From positions 1,922,001 to 1,986,000 of the forward strand of contig NZ_JBBPCL010000001.1 in the NCBI RefSeq assembly GCF_038039215.1: a stretch of DNA of 64,000 nt. Reading direction: 5' to 3'. Below, in pieces: positions 37,398 through 46,843 of this stretch; positions within the stretch are counted from its first letter, which is position 1, and each line of letters begins with the position of its first letter. The notes under the pieces were generated by a model, which did no database searches, was not told the DNA's origin, and worked only from the letters and a program-made list of their open reading frames with translations. The position numbers were made by a program, and so were the translations under genes. The DNA is from Pseudonocardia sp. T1-2H. GTDB taxonomy: Bacteria > Actinomycetota > Actinomycetes > Mycobacteriales > Pseudonocardiaceae.

Positions 37398-37419
37398 CAG
37401 CCGCCCCACCGCCCAGAAT

Positions 37420-37485
37420 GTGCATTATGGCCCCATAGCTGCCATTTTCGAGTCGATGCGCGTGTGTTATGGGGCCATAATGCAC
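37420..37485. repeat. inverted repeat A of the TATGG..CCATA family
   Basis: Perfect 18-base arms: GTGCATTATGGCCCCATA at 37420-37437 and its complement at 37468-37485, with a 30-base loop. Each arm itself contains the small palindrome TATGG-NN-CCATA. It is strikingly AT-rich for this DNA. It lies between urate oxidase and the DUF559 gene; related copies are at 38488-38549 and 47831-47892. Confidence 0.9.
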
Positions 37486-37605
37486 TCCGGCGGCGGCCGC
37501 AAGAGGGGCGGTTGATTGTGGACAGCTGCCGGGTGGGTCTGCCGGGTTGTGGACAGATCGGCCTTTCCGCGGATTCGGCGGCGGAGTGCGGCGCAGGATG
37601 CGTCC

Positions 37606-38504
37606 ATGGTCGACCGTACGAGCCCGCAGCTCCGGGAGCATGTGCTCTTCCGCGGGTCCGAGGCCCTCGCGGCGGGAATGGTCAGCCGGCGCGCCCTACG
37701 GAGCGATCGGTTCCGGCGCCTCTTCCGGGACGTCTACACCTGGAGCACGGTCCCGGTCACCCACGAGTTGCGGGCCCGGGCCGCGGCGATGGCCCTTCCC
37801 GGGGAGTGGTGATCACCGGTCGGTCCGCCGCGGCAGTGCGGGGCGCCGCGATCTGCTGGCCGGAGGACCCCGTTCACGTCGCCGTACCGCTCGGCATGCG
37901 GGTGGACCGGCGTACCGGGTTGCTGGTTCGGCGCAGCGATCTGACTCGTGACGAGTTCGCGCCGTGGAAGGCGGGACTGCTCGCCTCACCGTTGCGGATG
38001 TGCCTGGACCTACTGGTCGGGCGCCCTCTACCCGACGCCGTCGCCGACCTCGACCAGGTGCTCAGGCGGCGGTTGGTGGACCGGCAGGCCCTGACCGCGA
38101 TGCTCCGGAACCGGTCGGACAACGGCATCGTGGTCGCCCGGCAGGCGGAGGCCCTCGCGATCGGCTGCTCCGACTCCGTGCCCGAGTCGCAGATGCGGGT
38201 GCACCTCGTCCTCGCCGGTCTGGAGCCGGTCCCCCAACACTGGATCGAGGTCGGCGGCGAGCGGATCGCCCTGGTCGACCTGGCGTTCCCGGAGCGGAAG
38301 CTCGCCGTCGAGTACGACGGCGCGTGGCGGAACAACGAGATGTGGGCGTTGAACCACGACCGCACCCGGTTGAACCAGGTGCAGGCCGCCGGCTGGCGCG
38401 TCGTCTTTGTCACCGCACAATTACTTCGCACCCCCGCAGAAATGACCAACCAAATCCGGTCAGCCCTAGCCGGCCGCCCCGCGACGCGCATTATGGAGCC
38501 ATAA
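37606..38504 (+). pseudogene. AbiEi-like HTH / DUF559 nuclease-fold protein, frameshifted
   Basis: A protein of about 298 residues. The N-terminal part resembles the AbiEi-like winged-helix segment (FRGSEALAAGMVSRRALRSD, RLFRDVYTW) and the C-terminal DUF559 domain has the PD-(D/E)XK/Vsr-like core (ALVDLAFPERKLAVEYDG: Asp, then Glu-x-Asp; then DRTRLNQVQAAGWRVVFVT). The two parts are in different frames; one G added to the four-G run at 37801-37804 gives ALPGGVVITGRSAAAVRGA. The stop TAA lies inside the left arm of inverted repeat B. It sits between two such repeats, inserted in the urate/pucR region. Nuclease activity is unproven. Confidence 0.8.
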
Positions 38505-38549
38505 CTCACCTTTTCGCGGCTCTAGACGTGAGCTATGGCTCCATAATGC
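38488..38549. repeat. inverted repeat B of the TATGG..CCATA family
   Basis: 22-base arms with one mismatch (GCATTATGGAGCCATA core at 38488-38503, complement core at 38534-38549) around an 18-base loop. The left arm contains the DUF559 stop codon; the right arm ends eight bases before the end of the convergent pucR gene. It may also act as a two-way terminator. Confidence 0.9.
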
Positions 38550-38556
38550 CGGTCGG

Positions 38557-40095
38557 TCAGCGGGAGCGGAGGGCGAGGAAGACGTCGACGCGGTCGGCGG
38601 AGGCGCCCAGGTCCCGGCCCGTCAGCTCCTCCACCCGGCCGATCCGGTACCGCACGGTGTTGACGTGCAGGTGCAGCCGCTCGGCCGTCCGGCTCCACGA
38701 CCCCGAGCAGTCCAGGAACGCCTCGAGCGTCTCCAGCAGCCCGGCATCGTTGCGCTCGTCGTAGGCGAGCACCGGGCGCAGCACGCGCTCGGCGAAGGTC
38801 CGCCGCACGTCGTCCGGCACCATCGCGAGCAGCGCGACGTGCGAGGTCACCTCCGCCGCTGTGACGACGTGCAGCGACCCCGGCCGCCGCTCGGCCAGCG
38901 TCCGCGCGTGCGTGGCCTCGTGCAGGGCCCCCGTCAGCGCCGCGAGCGCGGCGGGCCTGCTCACCCCCACCGTCAGCCGGTCGCCCGAGCGGCCCGGCTC
39001 CCCGATCCCGGGCCTCAGCCGGCCCAGCGCCGCGTCGAGCACCGCCGTGTCGCCGGGGACCAGCGCCACCGCCAGCCCCTCGTGGGTCCCGACGACCGGT
39101 GGCCCGAGGTGCGCGGCCGCGTCGACCAGCACGGAGCGCGCCGTCTCCGCCCGGCCCGGCCCGGTGAACCCCGCGACCGCGACGGCGAGCGGGTGCGCCG
39201 GGTCCAGGCCCGCCTGCCGCAGCCGGACCGGCAGCTCCGGGCGCTCGCCCGCCCCCTCCGCGACCAGCGCGATCGCGTCGTCGGCGATGTCCCGCGCGAC
39301 CCGCAGGCCCTCGCTGCGCCGGGCCCGGTCCAGGGCCGCGACCGCCACCAGCTCCCCGACGGTCTCGGTCGTCTCCTGGTCCCACTCCGGCCGCGCCCCG
39401 TCGACCACGACGAACCACGACGTCGGGCGCAGCTCGGACGCCGGGCCGACCGGGAACACCGACCGCACCGGCCCCGGACCCGGCACCACCGCGGGCAGCC
39501 GCTCGGCGGTCAGGAACGCCGCGACCACCCGGTCGATCTCGCTCTCCGGCAACGGTTCCGGGCCGGCCGCCAGCGCCCGGCCGGTGGCCGTGAAGACCCG
39601 GCACGTCAGCCCGATCGCGGCGCCGACCTGGGCCGTCACCGCGTCGAGCCCCATCCCGCCGGCGACGGCGGCGAGCAACTGCCGCTGCCGGCCGACCGTG
39701 ACCGCGAGCCGGTCCCCGCGCGCCGCGGTCACCGACCCGACGACGAACTCGGTGACGGCGGCGAAGGACACCTCCTCCGGCACCGCGACCAGCGGGACGC
39801 CGTGCCGCCGGCAGGCCTGAACGACGTCGTCCGGGATGCCGTGGAAGACCGCGGCCCCGGCGGCCAGCGCCGCCACCCCGGCCTTCGCGAGCGCGCCGAC
39901 GAAGCGCTCGGTGTCCGCCTCCGACGTCCGCCACACCAGGCCGCTGATCACCAGCTCGCCCCCGGAGAGGTAGCGGCCGGGGTCGATCAGGTCGGTCGTG
40001 TACACCCAACGCACCGGGCGGTCGAGCGCGGCCTCGTCCCCGTGGAGCATCCGGAGCCCGAGGTCGGCGCGCCCGACCAGGTCCCGCAGCAGCAT
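38557..40095 (-). CDS. pucR: PucR family purine-catabolism regulator
   Basis: A 512-residue transcription regulator. The N-terminal PucR/PurC-like domain (about residues 1-125, DLVGRADLGLRMLHGD and WVYTTDLIDPGRYLSGGELV) probably senses a purine degradation product such as allantoin; a GGDEF-like middle part follows; the C-terminal PucR helix-turn-helix (about 455-500) contains LHLHVNTVRYRIGRVEELTG. ATG 40095 is the first start with homology and has no Shine-Dalgarno site, so it may be leaderless. It is divergent from the xanthine dehydrogenase operon across 93 bases and convergent with the DUF559 gene. It likely activates the island. Confidence 0.93.
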   Translation of the reverse strand: MLLRDLVGRADLGLRMLHGDEAALDRPVRWVYTTDLIDPGRYLSGGELVISGLVWRTSEADTERFVGALAKAGVAALAAGAAVFHGIPDDVVQACRRHGVPLVAVPEEVSFAAVTEFVVGSVTAARGDRLAVTVGRQRQLLAAVAGGMGLDAVTAQVGAAIGLTCRVFTATGRALAAGPEPLPESEIDRVVAAFLTAERLPAVVPGPGPVRSVFPVGPASELRPTSWFVVVDGARPEWDQETTETVGELVAVAALDRARRSEGLRVARDIADDAIALVAEGAGERPELPVRLRQAGLDPAHPLAVAVAGFTGPGRAETARSVLVDAAAHLGPPVVGTHEGLAVALVPGDTAVLDAALGRLRPGIGEPGRSGDRLTVGVSRPAALAALTGALHEATHARTLAERRPGSLHVVTAAEVTSHVALLAMVPDDVRRTFAERVLRPVLAYDERNDAGLLETLEAFLDCSGSWSRTAERLHLHVNTVRYRIGRVEELTGRDLGASADRVDVFLALRSR

Positions 40096-40188
40096 TGGAG
40101 GAACGTACAACCGCGGGACCCGGGACCGCCACGGGTTCGTCGCGGCGGCGACTACTGGCGCGGACCGCGCGGGGCTGTACTCGTTCCC

Positions 40189-41070
40189 ATGGACTTCCTG
40201 GCGCCGACCTCCTGGGCAGAGGCCCTCGAGACCAAGGCCGCGCACCCCGACGCCCTGCCCGTGGCGGGCGGCACGGACGTCATGGTCGAGCTCAACTTCG
40301 ACCACCGCCGCCCCGCCGCCCTGCTGGACCTGAACCGGGTCCCCGAGCTGCGCGACTGGTCCCTGGCCGAGGGCCGGATCCGGCTGGGCGCGGGCGTCAC
40401 CTACGCCCGCGTGATCACCGAGCTGGGCGCGACGCTGCCGGGCCTGGCGATGGCCGCCCGTACCGTCGGCTCCCCGCAGATCCGCAACCGCGGCACGGTC
40501 GGCGGCAACCTCGGCGCAGCCTCGCCCGCCGGCGACAGCCACCCCGCGCTGCTGGCCGCGTTCGCCGACGTGGAGATCGCGTCGGTGCGCGGGACGCGGG
40601 TCGTACCCGTCGCAGACTTCTTCACCGGGGTCAAGCGCTCCGTGCTCGAGCCCGACGAGCTGATCGCGGCCGTGCTGGTCACCCCGCCCGCGGGCCCGCA
40701 GCAGTTCAGCAAGATCGGCACCCGCAACGCCATGGTGATCGCGGTGTCCGCCTTCGGGTTCGCGCTGCACCCGCACCGGCGGGCCGTCGGCACCGGGATC
40801 GGGTCCGCCGCCCCCACGCCCCGGCCCGCCCCCGAGGCCGCGGAGTTCCTGGCCGGCGAGCTCGAGGCCGCCGGGCTGTGGGACTCCCGCGGCCCGCTGC
40901 CCGAGGGCCTGGCAGGAGAGTTCGGCCGCCGCGTGCGCGACGCCGCGGCCCCCATCGACGACGTGCGCGGCAGCGCCGCGTACCGCCTGCACGCCCTGTC
41001 GGTGATGGCGCGCCGCACCGCCACCTGGGCGTGGGACCAGTACCGCACCGACATCAGGAGCACCGCGTGA
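40189..41070 (+). CDS. xanthine dehydrogenase FAD-binding subunit
   Basis: A 293-residue FAD subunit of a xanthine-dehydrogenase-type enzyme. FAD motifs: VAGGTDVMVELNF (about residue 25) and NRGTVGGNLGAASPAGD (about 103). It passes electrons to NAD or another acceptor. The ATG at 40189 has no clear Shine-Dalgarno, like the divergent pucR, suggesting leaderless transcripts from the shared 93-base promoter region. The stop overlaps the iron-sulfur subunit start. Confidence 0.93.
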   Translation: MDFLAPTSWAEALETKAAHPDALPVAGGTDVMVELNFDHRRPAALLDLNRVPELRDWSLAEGRIRLGAGVTYARVITELGATLPGLAMAARTVGSPQIRNRGTVGGNLGAASPAGDSHPALLAAFADVEIASVRGTRVVPVADFFTGVKRSVLEPDELIAAVLVTPPAGPQQFSKIGTRNAMVIAVSAFGFALHPHRRAVGTGIGSAAPTPRPAPEAAEFLAGELEAAGLWDSRGPLPEGLAGEFGRRVRDAAAPIDDVRGSAAYRLHALSVMARRTATWAWDQYRTDIRSTA

Positions 41071-41531
41071 GGATCGAGCTGACGGTCAACGGCACCCGCC
41101 GCGAGGCCGACGACGTCTGGGAGGGCGAGAGCCTGCTGTACGCGCTGCGCGAGCGGCTCGGCCTGCCCGGCTCCAAGAACGCCTGCGAGCAGGGCGAGTG
41201 CGGCTCCTGCACCGTCTACCTCGACGGGCTGCCCGTGTGCTCCTGTCTGGTCGCGGCCGGCCAGGCGCAGGGCCGCGAGGTCACCACCGTGGAGGGCCTG
41301 GGCGGGGCCGAGCTGGACCCGGTCCAGCAGGCGTTCGTCTCCAACGGTGCGGTGCAGTGCGGCTTCTGCACCCCGGGCTTCCTGGTGAGCACGCACGACC
41401 TGCTGGAGCGCAACCCCGCGCCGTCCGACCCGGAGATCCGGGAGGCGCTGGCCGGGAACCTCTGCCGCTGCACCGGCTACGAGAAGATCCTGGACGCCGT
41501 CCGGGCGGCCGCCGCGGAGCGTGCGTCGTGA
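41067..41531 (+). CDS. xanthine dehydrogenase [2Fe-2S] subunit
   Basis: A 154-residue small subunit with cysteine set Cys40, Cys45, Cys48, Cys60 for one [2Fe-2S] cluster and Cys98, Cys101, Cys133, Cys135 for the other ([16 protein letters not shown]). GTG 41067 overlaps the preceding stop and its own end overlaps the deaminase start. It shares the family with the CoxS-like gene at 32.2 kb but is a distinct paralogue serving purine oxidation. Confidence 0.95.
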   Translation: MRIELTVNGTRREADDVWEGESLLYALRERLGLPGSKNACEQGECGSCTVYLDGLPVCSCLVAAGQAQGREVTTVEGLGGAELDPVQQAFVSNGAVQCGFCTPGFLVSTHDLLERNPAPSDPEIREALAGNLCRCTGYEKILDAVRAAAAERAS

Positions 41532-42868
41532 TCATCGAGGGCGCCCACGTCGTCACCGTGACCGGCGAGGAGTACCCCGACGGGCACGTCGTGGTCGAGG
41601 GCAACCGCATCACCGCGGTCGGCGCCGGGCCCGCCCCGGCCCGCGACGGTCACGAGGTCGTCGACGCCCGCGGGTGCCTGCTCACCCCCGGCTTCGTCAA
41701 CACGCACAACCACCTCTACCAGTGGGTCACCCGCGGGCTCGCGGTCGACGCGACGCTCTTCGAGTGGCTCACCACGCTGTATCCGGTGTGGGCGGGCATC
41801 GACGAGCACGCGGTCCACACCGGGGCGAGCGGCGCGCTCGCTCGGCTGGCGCTGACCGGCTGCACCACCAGCACCGACCACCACTACGTGTTCCCCCGTG
41901 AGGGCGGCGACGTGTTCGCCGCGGAGATCCGCGCCGCGCAGGAGGTCGGGCTGCGGTTCCACCCCTGCCGCGGGTCGATGGACCTGGGTCGCAAGGACGG
42001 CGGGCTGCCGCCCGACCACGTCGTCGAGGACCGCGAGGCCGTCCTGCTGGCGTCGGAGGCCGCGATCGACCGCTGGCACGACCCGTCGCCGGAGGCGATG
42101 CTGCAGGTCGCGCTGGCCCCGTGCTCGCCCTTCTCGGTGACCGGCGACCTCATGCGCGAGTCGGCCGAGCTGGCCCGCCGCCGGGGCGTACGGCTGCACA
42201 CCCACCTCGCCGAGACCCTCGACGAGGAGGACTTCTGTCGGGAGCGGTTCGGCTGCTCCCCGCTGGACTACGTGGAGGGGCTCGGCTGGACCGGCGCCGA
42301 CGTCTGGTTCGCCCACTCCGTCCACCTCGACGACCCGGCCGTGAAGCGGGTCGGCGCGACCCGGACCGGGGTGGCGCACTGCCCGTCGTCGAACGCACGG
42401 CTCGGGGCCGGCATCGCCCGCACCCGGGACCTGCGCGACGCCGGCGCCCGCGTCGGCCTCGGCGTCGACGGCGCCGCGAGCAACGAGGCCGGGAGCCTGC
42501 TGGAGGAGGTGCGGCACGCGGTGCTCTTCGCCCGCGCCGTCGGCGGGCCCACCGCACTGACCGTCCGCGACGGGCTGGAGCTGGCCACGATGGGCGGCGC
42601 CCGGGTGCTCGGCCGCGAGACCGACCTGGGCTCGATCGAGGTGGGCAAGCTGGCCGACCTCGCCGTCTGGCGGCTCGACGGGCTCGGCCACGCCGACGTC
42701 GCCGACCCGGTGGCGGCGCTGGTCCTGGGCTCGCCACCGCCGCTGGACCTGCTGCTCGTGAACGGGCGCCCGGTCGTCGAGCACGACCGCGTCGTCAGCG
42801 TCGACACGGATTCGATCGCGCGCGAGTGTGCCCGCGTCCACCGCACCCTGCTGGAGAAGGCGTCATGA
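41528..42868 (+). CDS. 8-oxoguanine deaminase-like amidohydrolase
   Basis: A 446-residue amidohydrolase of the TrzA/AtzB/8-oxoguanine deaminase group. Metal and catalytic residues: NTHNHLYQW (about residue 58), HTHLAETLDEE, a His in WFAHSVHLDD and Asp in GVDGAASNEAG. Members with the HTHLAETLDEE and GVDGAASNE motifs deaminate 8-oxoguanine or isocytosine; a purine substrate fits its place between xanthine dehydrogenase subunit genes. It would feed oxidised or ordinary purine bases toward urate. GTG 41528 overlaps the previous stop. Exact substrate unproven. Confidence 0.87.
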   Translation: MIIEGAHVVTVTGEEYPDGHVVVEGNRITAVGAGPAPARDGHEVVDARGCLLTPGFVNTHNHLYQWVTRGLAVDATLFEWLTTLYPVWAGIDEHAVHTGASGALARLALTGCTTSTDHHYVFPREGGDVFAAEIRAAQEVGLRFHPCRGSMDLGRKDGGLPPDHVVEDREAVLLASEAAIDRWHDPSPEAMLQVALAPCSPFSVTGDLMRESAELARRRGVRLHTHLAETLDEEDFCRERFGCSPLDYVEGLGWTGADVWFAHSVHLDDPAVKRVGATRTGVAHCPSSNARLGAGIARTRDLRDAGARVGLGVDGAASNEAGSLLEEVRHAVLFARAVGGPTALTVRDGLELATMGGARVLGRETDLGSIEVGKLADLAVWRLDGLGHADVADPVAALVLGSPPPLDLLLVNGRPVVEHDRVVSVDTDSIARECARVHRTLLEKAS

Positions 42869-45144
42869 CGAGCACCGAGACGAAGAGCGCCGGCGTGATC
42901 GGCGACTCCCCGCTCCGCCCCGACGGCACGCTGAAGGTCACCGGCGAGTTCGCGTACGCCTCCGACCTCTGGCACGACGACATGGTCTGGGGCGTCACGC
43001 TCCGCAGCCCGCACCCGCACGCCCGGATCCGCGGCATCGACCTCACCGAGGCGCTGGCGCTGCCCGGCGTCTCCGCGCTGCTCACCGCCGCCGACGTCCC
43101 CGGCGAGAACGCCGTGGGTCTCGAGCACCTCGACACCCCGGCCCTCGCCGACGGCGTGGTCCGCTACCAGGGGGAACCCGTCGCGCTTGTCGCCGCCGAC
43201 CACCCGGAGACGGCCCGCCGCGCGGCGAAGCGGATCCGTGTCGACTACGAGGAGCTGCCCGCGGTCACCGACCCGCGCCGGGCGCTCGACGACGACGCGC
43301 CGCTGGTTCACCGGACGCGGGACGACAACCTGGTGCGCGCCATGCAGATCCGGCGCGGCGACCCGGAGCCCACCGCGCCGGTCGTGGTGGCGCTGGACTT
43401 CGAGGTCGGCATGCAGGACCAGGCCTTCCTCGGGCCCGAGGCCGGCCTGGCGGTGCCCGACGGCGAGGGCGGCGTCGACCTCTACGTCGCCACCCAGTGG
43501 CTGCACGTCGACCAGCGCCAGATCTGCCGGGTTCTCGGGCTGCCGCCGGAGCAGGTCCGGCTGAGCCTGGCCGGGGTCGGCGGCGCGTTCGGCGGCCGCG
43601 AGGACCTGTCCATGCACGTCCACGCCTGCCTGCTCGCGCTGCACACCGGCAAGCCCGTGAAGATGAGCTACGCCCGCGACGAGTCCTTCTTCGGGCACGT
43701 GCACCGGCACCCGGCCTGGCTGCGCTACGAGTTCGGCGCCGAGCCCGACGGCACGCTGGTCTACGCCAAGGCCGACATCCTGTTCGACGGCGGCGCCTAC
43801 GCCTCGTCGACGGGTGCGGTCGTCGGCAACGGCGGCACGCTGGGCCTGGGCCCGTACCGGATCCCGAGCGTGCGGGTCGACGCCCGCGGCGTCTACACGA
43901 ATAACCCGCCCTGCGGCGCGATGCGCGGTTTCGGCTGCGTGCAGGCCGCGTTCGCGCACGAGGCCCTGATGGACGAGCTGGCCGACACCGTCGGCGTCGA
44001 CCGGGTGGAGATCCGGGCACGCAACGGGATGCGCGAGGGCGACCACAACATCACCGGGCAGCTGATCGACTCCGCGGCGCCGGTCGCCGAGCTCATCGAG
44101 ACGGTGCGGGACATGCCGCTGCCGCCCGAACGCCCCGAGAGCGACGTCGACATCCGGGATCTGCCCGGCGGCGTCTCCAACACCACGCACGGCGAGGGCG
44201 TCGTCCGCGGGATCGGGTACGCCGTGACCTACAAGAACGTCGGCTTCTCGGAGGGCTTCGACGACTACTCCACGGCCCGGGTCCGGCTGGAGCTGACCGC
44301 GGGCGAGCCGGTGGTCACCGTGCACACCGCGGCCGCCGAGGTCGGGCAGGGCCTGATCACCGTGGAGCAGCAGATCTGCCGCACCGAGCTCGGCGTCGAA
44401 CGGGTCGTGGTGCACCCCAAGGACACAGGAGTCGGCTCCGGCGGCTCGACGTCGGCCTCCCGCCAGACGTACGTCACCGGTGGCGCGGTCAAGGCCGCGT
44501 GCGAGGCCGTGCGGGCGTCCGTGCTGGTCAGGGCAGCTGCAGTGCTGGGCCGCTCCGACCTCCGGCTCGACGGGGAGAAGATCGTCGCGGCCACGGGCGA
44601 GGTGCTCGCCGGCCTCGCCGACGTGCTCGACGAGGCGGTCGAGGAGACCGTCGAGTGGCGGCACCGGCCCACCTACGAGATCGACCCGGTCACCGGTCAG
44701 GGCGACGCGCACGTCCAGTACGCCTTCTCGGCCCACCGCGCCGTCGTCGACGTCGACGTCGAGCTCGGGCTGGTCAAGGTCGTCGCGCTGGACACCGCCC
44801 AGGACGTCGGCAAGGCGATCAACCCCGACGCCGTGATCGGCCAGATCCACGGCGGGAGCGCCCAGGGGATGGGGCTGGCGCTGATGGAGGAGGTGGTCGT
44901 GACCGACGGCCGGGTCCGCAACCCGTCCTTCACCGACTACCTCATCCCGACGATCCTCGACATGCCGCCGATGCAGGTGAAGGTCCTGGAGTACGCCGAC
45001 CCGCACGCGCCGTACGGCGTCCGTGGGGTGGGGGAGCCGCCCACGATCTCCAGCGGGCCCGCGGTGGCCGCGGCGATCCGGGCGGCCACCGGGAAGGCGC
45101 TGCGCCGCGTCCCGGTCCGTCCGGAACACATCACCGGCACCTGA
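42865..45144 (+). CDS. xanthine dehydrogenase molybdopterin-binding subunit
   Basis: A 759-residue large subunit. The substrate-pocket arginine is in CGAMRGFGCVQ (about residue 351), typical for xanthine dehydrogenase and unlike the PYRGVAR loop of the enzyme at 28.3 kb. Catalytic Glu in GVGEPPT (about 721), Mo-cofactor contacts in GVGGAFGGRED and AEVGQGLITV. It hydroxylates hypoxanthine and xanthine to urate. ATGA overlap with the deaminase gene puts all four genes of this unit under one promoter. Confidence 0.94.
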   Translation: MTSTETKSAGVIGDSPLRPDGTLKVTGEFAYASDLWHDDMVWGVTLRSPHPHARIRGIDLTEALALPGVSALLTAADVPGENAVGLEHLDTPALADGVVRYQGEPVALVAADHPETARRAAKRIRVDYEELPAVTDPRRALDDDAPLVHRTRDDNLVRAMQIRRGDPEPTAPVVVALDFEVGMQDQAFLGPEAGLAVPDGEGGVDLYVATQWLHVDQRQICRVLGLPPEQVRLSLAGVGGAFGGREDLSMHVHACLLALHTGKPVKMSYARDESFFGHVHRHPAWLRYEFGAEPDGTLVYAKADILFDGGAYASSTGAVVGNGGTLGLGPYRIPSVRVDARGVYTNNPPCGAMRGFGCVQAAFAHEALMDELADTVGVDRVEIRARNGMREGDHNITGQLIDSAAPVAELIETVRDMPLPPERPESDVDIRDLPGGVSNTTHGEGVVRGIGYAVTYKNVGFSEGFDDYSTARVRLELTAGEPVVTVHTAAAEVGQGLITVEQQICRTELGVERVVVHPKDTGVGSGGSTSASRQTYVTGGAVKAACEAVRASVLVRAAAVLGRSDLRLDGEKIVAATGEVLAGLADVLDEAVEETVEWRHRPTYEIDPVTGQGDAHVQYAFSAHRAVVDVDVELGLVKVVALDTAQDVGKAINPDAVIGQIHGGSAQGMGLALMEEVVVTDGRVRNPSFTDYLIPTILDMPPMQVKVLEYADPHAPYGVRGVGEPPTISSGPAVAAAIRAATGKALRRVPVRPEHITGT

Positions 45145-45175
45145 CCCGCACTCGATCTTCAGCAGGGAGAACACC

Positions 45176-45547
45176 GTGCCCCGCATGTTCCTCAACGGCA
45201 CCGCCATGTCCGGCGGCGCCGACCACCACCTCGTCGGCGACGCACCCCTGGTCGCCCGCACCACCACCGCGCCCCGCTACCGGTTCCACGCCGTCGACGG
45301 CCGCTACCCCGCGCTGGAGGAGGTCGGCGAGGGGGTGGCGGTCGAGGGCGAGGTCTACGACATGACGTACGCGCAGCTCCGCGAGGTGCTGCTGCCGGGC
45401 GAGCCCGACGGCCTGGAGCTCGGCGTGGTCGAGCTGGCCGACGGCTCCGGGTCGCTCGCCATGGTCCTGCGGACCGGGCACGAGGCCCCGCGCACGGACA
45501 TCTCCGCGCTCGGCGGCTGGCGGGCCTACCAGGAAGGACGCACATGA
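45176..45547 (+). CDS. gamma-glutamylcyclotransferase-like small protein
   Basis: A 123-residue protein resembling the GGCT-like C-terminal domain of allophanate hydrolase. It has [11 protein letters not shown] at the start (the nucleotide-free Y/F-x-x-G-T-x-x-x-G loop), [39 protein letters not shown] and [12 protein letters not shown] at the end. In allophanate hydrolase (AtzF) this domain hydrolyses a ureido amide. GTG 45176 has AGGGAGA upstream. It lies between xanthine dehydrogenase and allantoinase, so a ureide-related role is likely, but the reaction is unknown. Confidence 0.75.
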   Translation: MPRMFLNGTAMSGGADHHLVGDAPLVARTTTAPRYRFHAVDGRYPALEEVGEGVAVEGEVYDMTYAQLREVLLPGEPDGLELGVVELADGSGSLAMVLRTGHEAPRTDISALGGWRAYQEGRT

Positions 45548-46843
45548 GGACGGTGTTCCGCGCGGCGCGGGCGATCGTCGACGGAGCCGAGCGACCGGCC
45601 GCTGTCCTCGTCGAGGACGGCCGGATCGAGGCGGTGCTGCCCCTCGACGCCCCGGTGGACGCGGCCGAGATCAGGCCGGCCGCCGACGAGGTGCTGATCC
45701 CCGGCCTGGTCGACACCCACGTGCACGTCAACGAGCCCGGCCGCACCGAGTGGGAGGGCTTCGCCTCCGCCACCCGCGCCGCCGCGGCCGGCGCCGTCAC
45801 GACGATCGTCGACATGCCCCTGAACGCGTTGCCGCCCACCGTCGACGTGGCCGCGCTCGAGGTGAAGCGCAAGGCCGCGGACGGGCAGTGCGCGGTCGAC
45901 GTCGCCTTCTGGGGCGGCGCGATCCCGGGCAACGAGGGCGAGCTGCGCGCGCTGCACGAGGCCGGGGTGCTCGGCGTCAAGTGCTTCCTGCTCGACAGCG
46001 GGGTCCCGGAGTTCCCGGCCCTGCCGGACCCACGGGTGGCGATGCGCGAGCTGGCGACCTTCGACGGCCTGCTGCTCGTCCACGCCGAGGACGGCGGCCT
46101 CGTCGGGCGCGCCGCCGGCCGCCGGTACGCGGACTTCCTGGCCTCCCGGCCCGGCGCCGCCGAGGACTCGGCGATCGCGGCCGTGCTCCGGATGGCCCGC
46201 GAGACCGGGGTGCGGGTGCACGTGGTGCACCTGTCCTCGGCCGGCGCGCTGCCGCTCCTCGCGGAGGCCCGCGCCGACGGCGTCCGGGTCACCGTCGAGA
46301 CCTGCCCGCACTACCTCGCGCTGACGGCCGAGGAGGTGGCCGACGGGGACACCCGGTTCAAGTGCTGCCCGCCGGTCCGGGAGGAGGCCAACCGCGCGGC
46401 GCTCTGGCAGGGCCTCGCCGACGGCGTGATCGACATGGTGGTCAGCGACCACTCGCCCGCGACCCCGGAGCTCGAAGGGCACGGGTGACTTCGGCTCCGC
46501 GTGGGGCGGCATCGCCTCCCTGCAGATCGGGCTCCCGGTCGTGTGGACCGAGGCCCGACGGCGCGGCTGGTCGCTCGCCGACGTCGTCGCGCGGATGGCG
46601 ACCGCGCCGGCCGACGTGGCCGGGCTGCGGACCAAGGGCCGCATCGCCCCCGGCGCCGACGCCGACCTGGCGGTGCTGGCCCCCGACGAGACCGTCACGG
46701 TGGGCGCACTCGCCCACCGGCACCCGACCACCCCCTACGCCGGCCGCACCCTGCGCGGTGCGGTGCGCGGCACCTGGCTGCGCGGCGAACGGGTGGACCC
46801 CGACCGGCCCCGCGGCCGGCTGATCAGCGGAGGAAGCGCGTGA
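45544..46843 (+). pseudogene. allB: allantoinase, frameshifted
   Basis: A cyclic-amidohydrolase of about 432 residues, hydrolysing allantoin to allantoate. Metal ligands: [11 protein letters not shown] (about residue 59), the lysine in GVKCFLL, His in [20 protein letters not shown] and DMVVSDHSP. The first 310 codons are in one frame and the last 115 ([38 protein letters not shown]) in another. Removing one G from 46477-46479 gives [13 protein letters not shown], the family sequence. It overlaps the GGCT-like gene by four bases. Function is probably intact in the real organism. Confidence 0.87.

Noticed and set aside
45544..46843. Two separate genes, a short amidohydrolase and a small protein
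   Set aside because: Both halves align in order to one allantoinase and one base change restores it.
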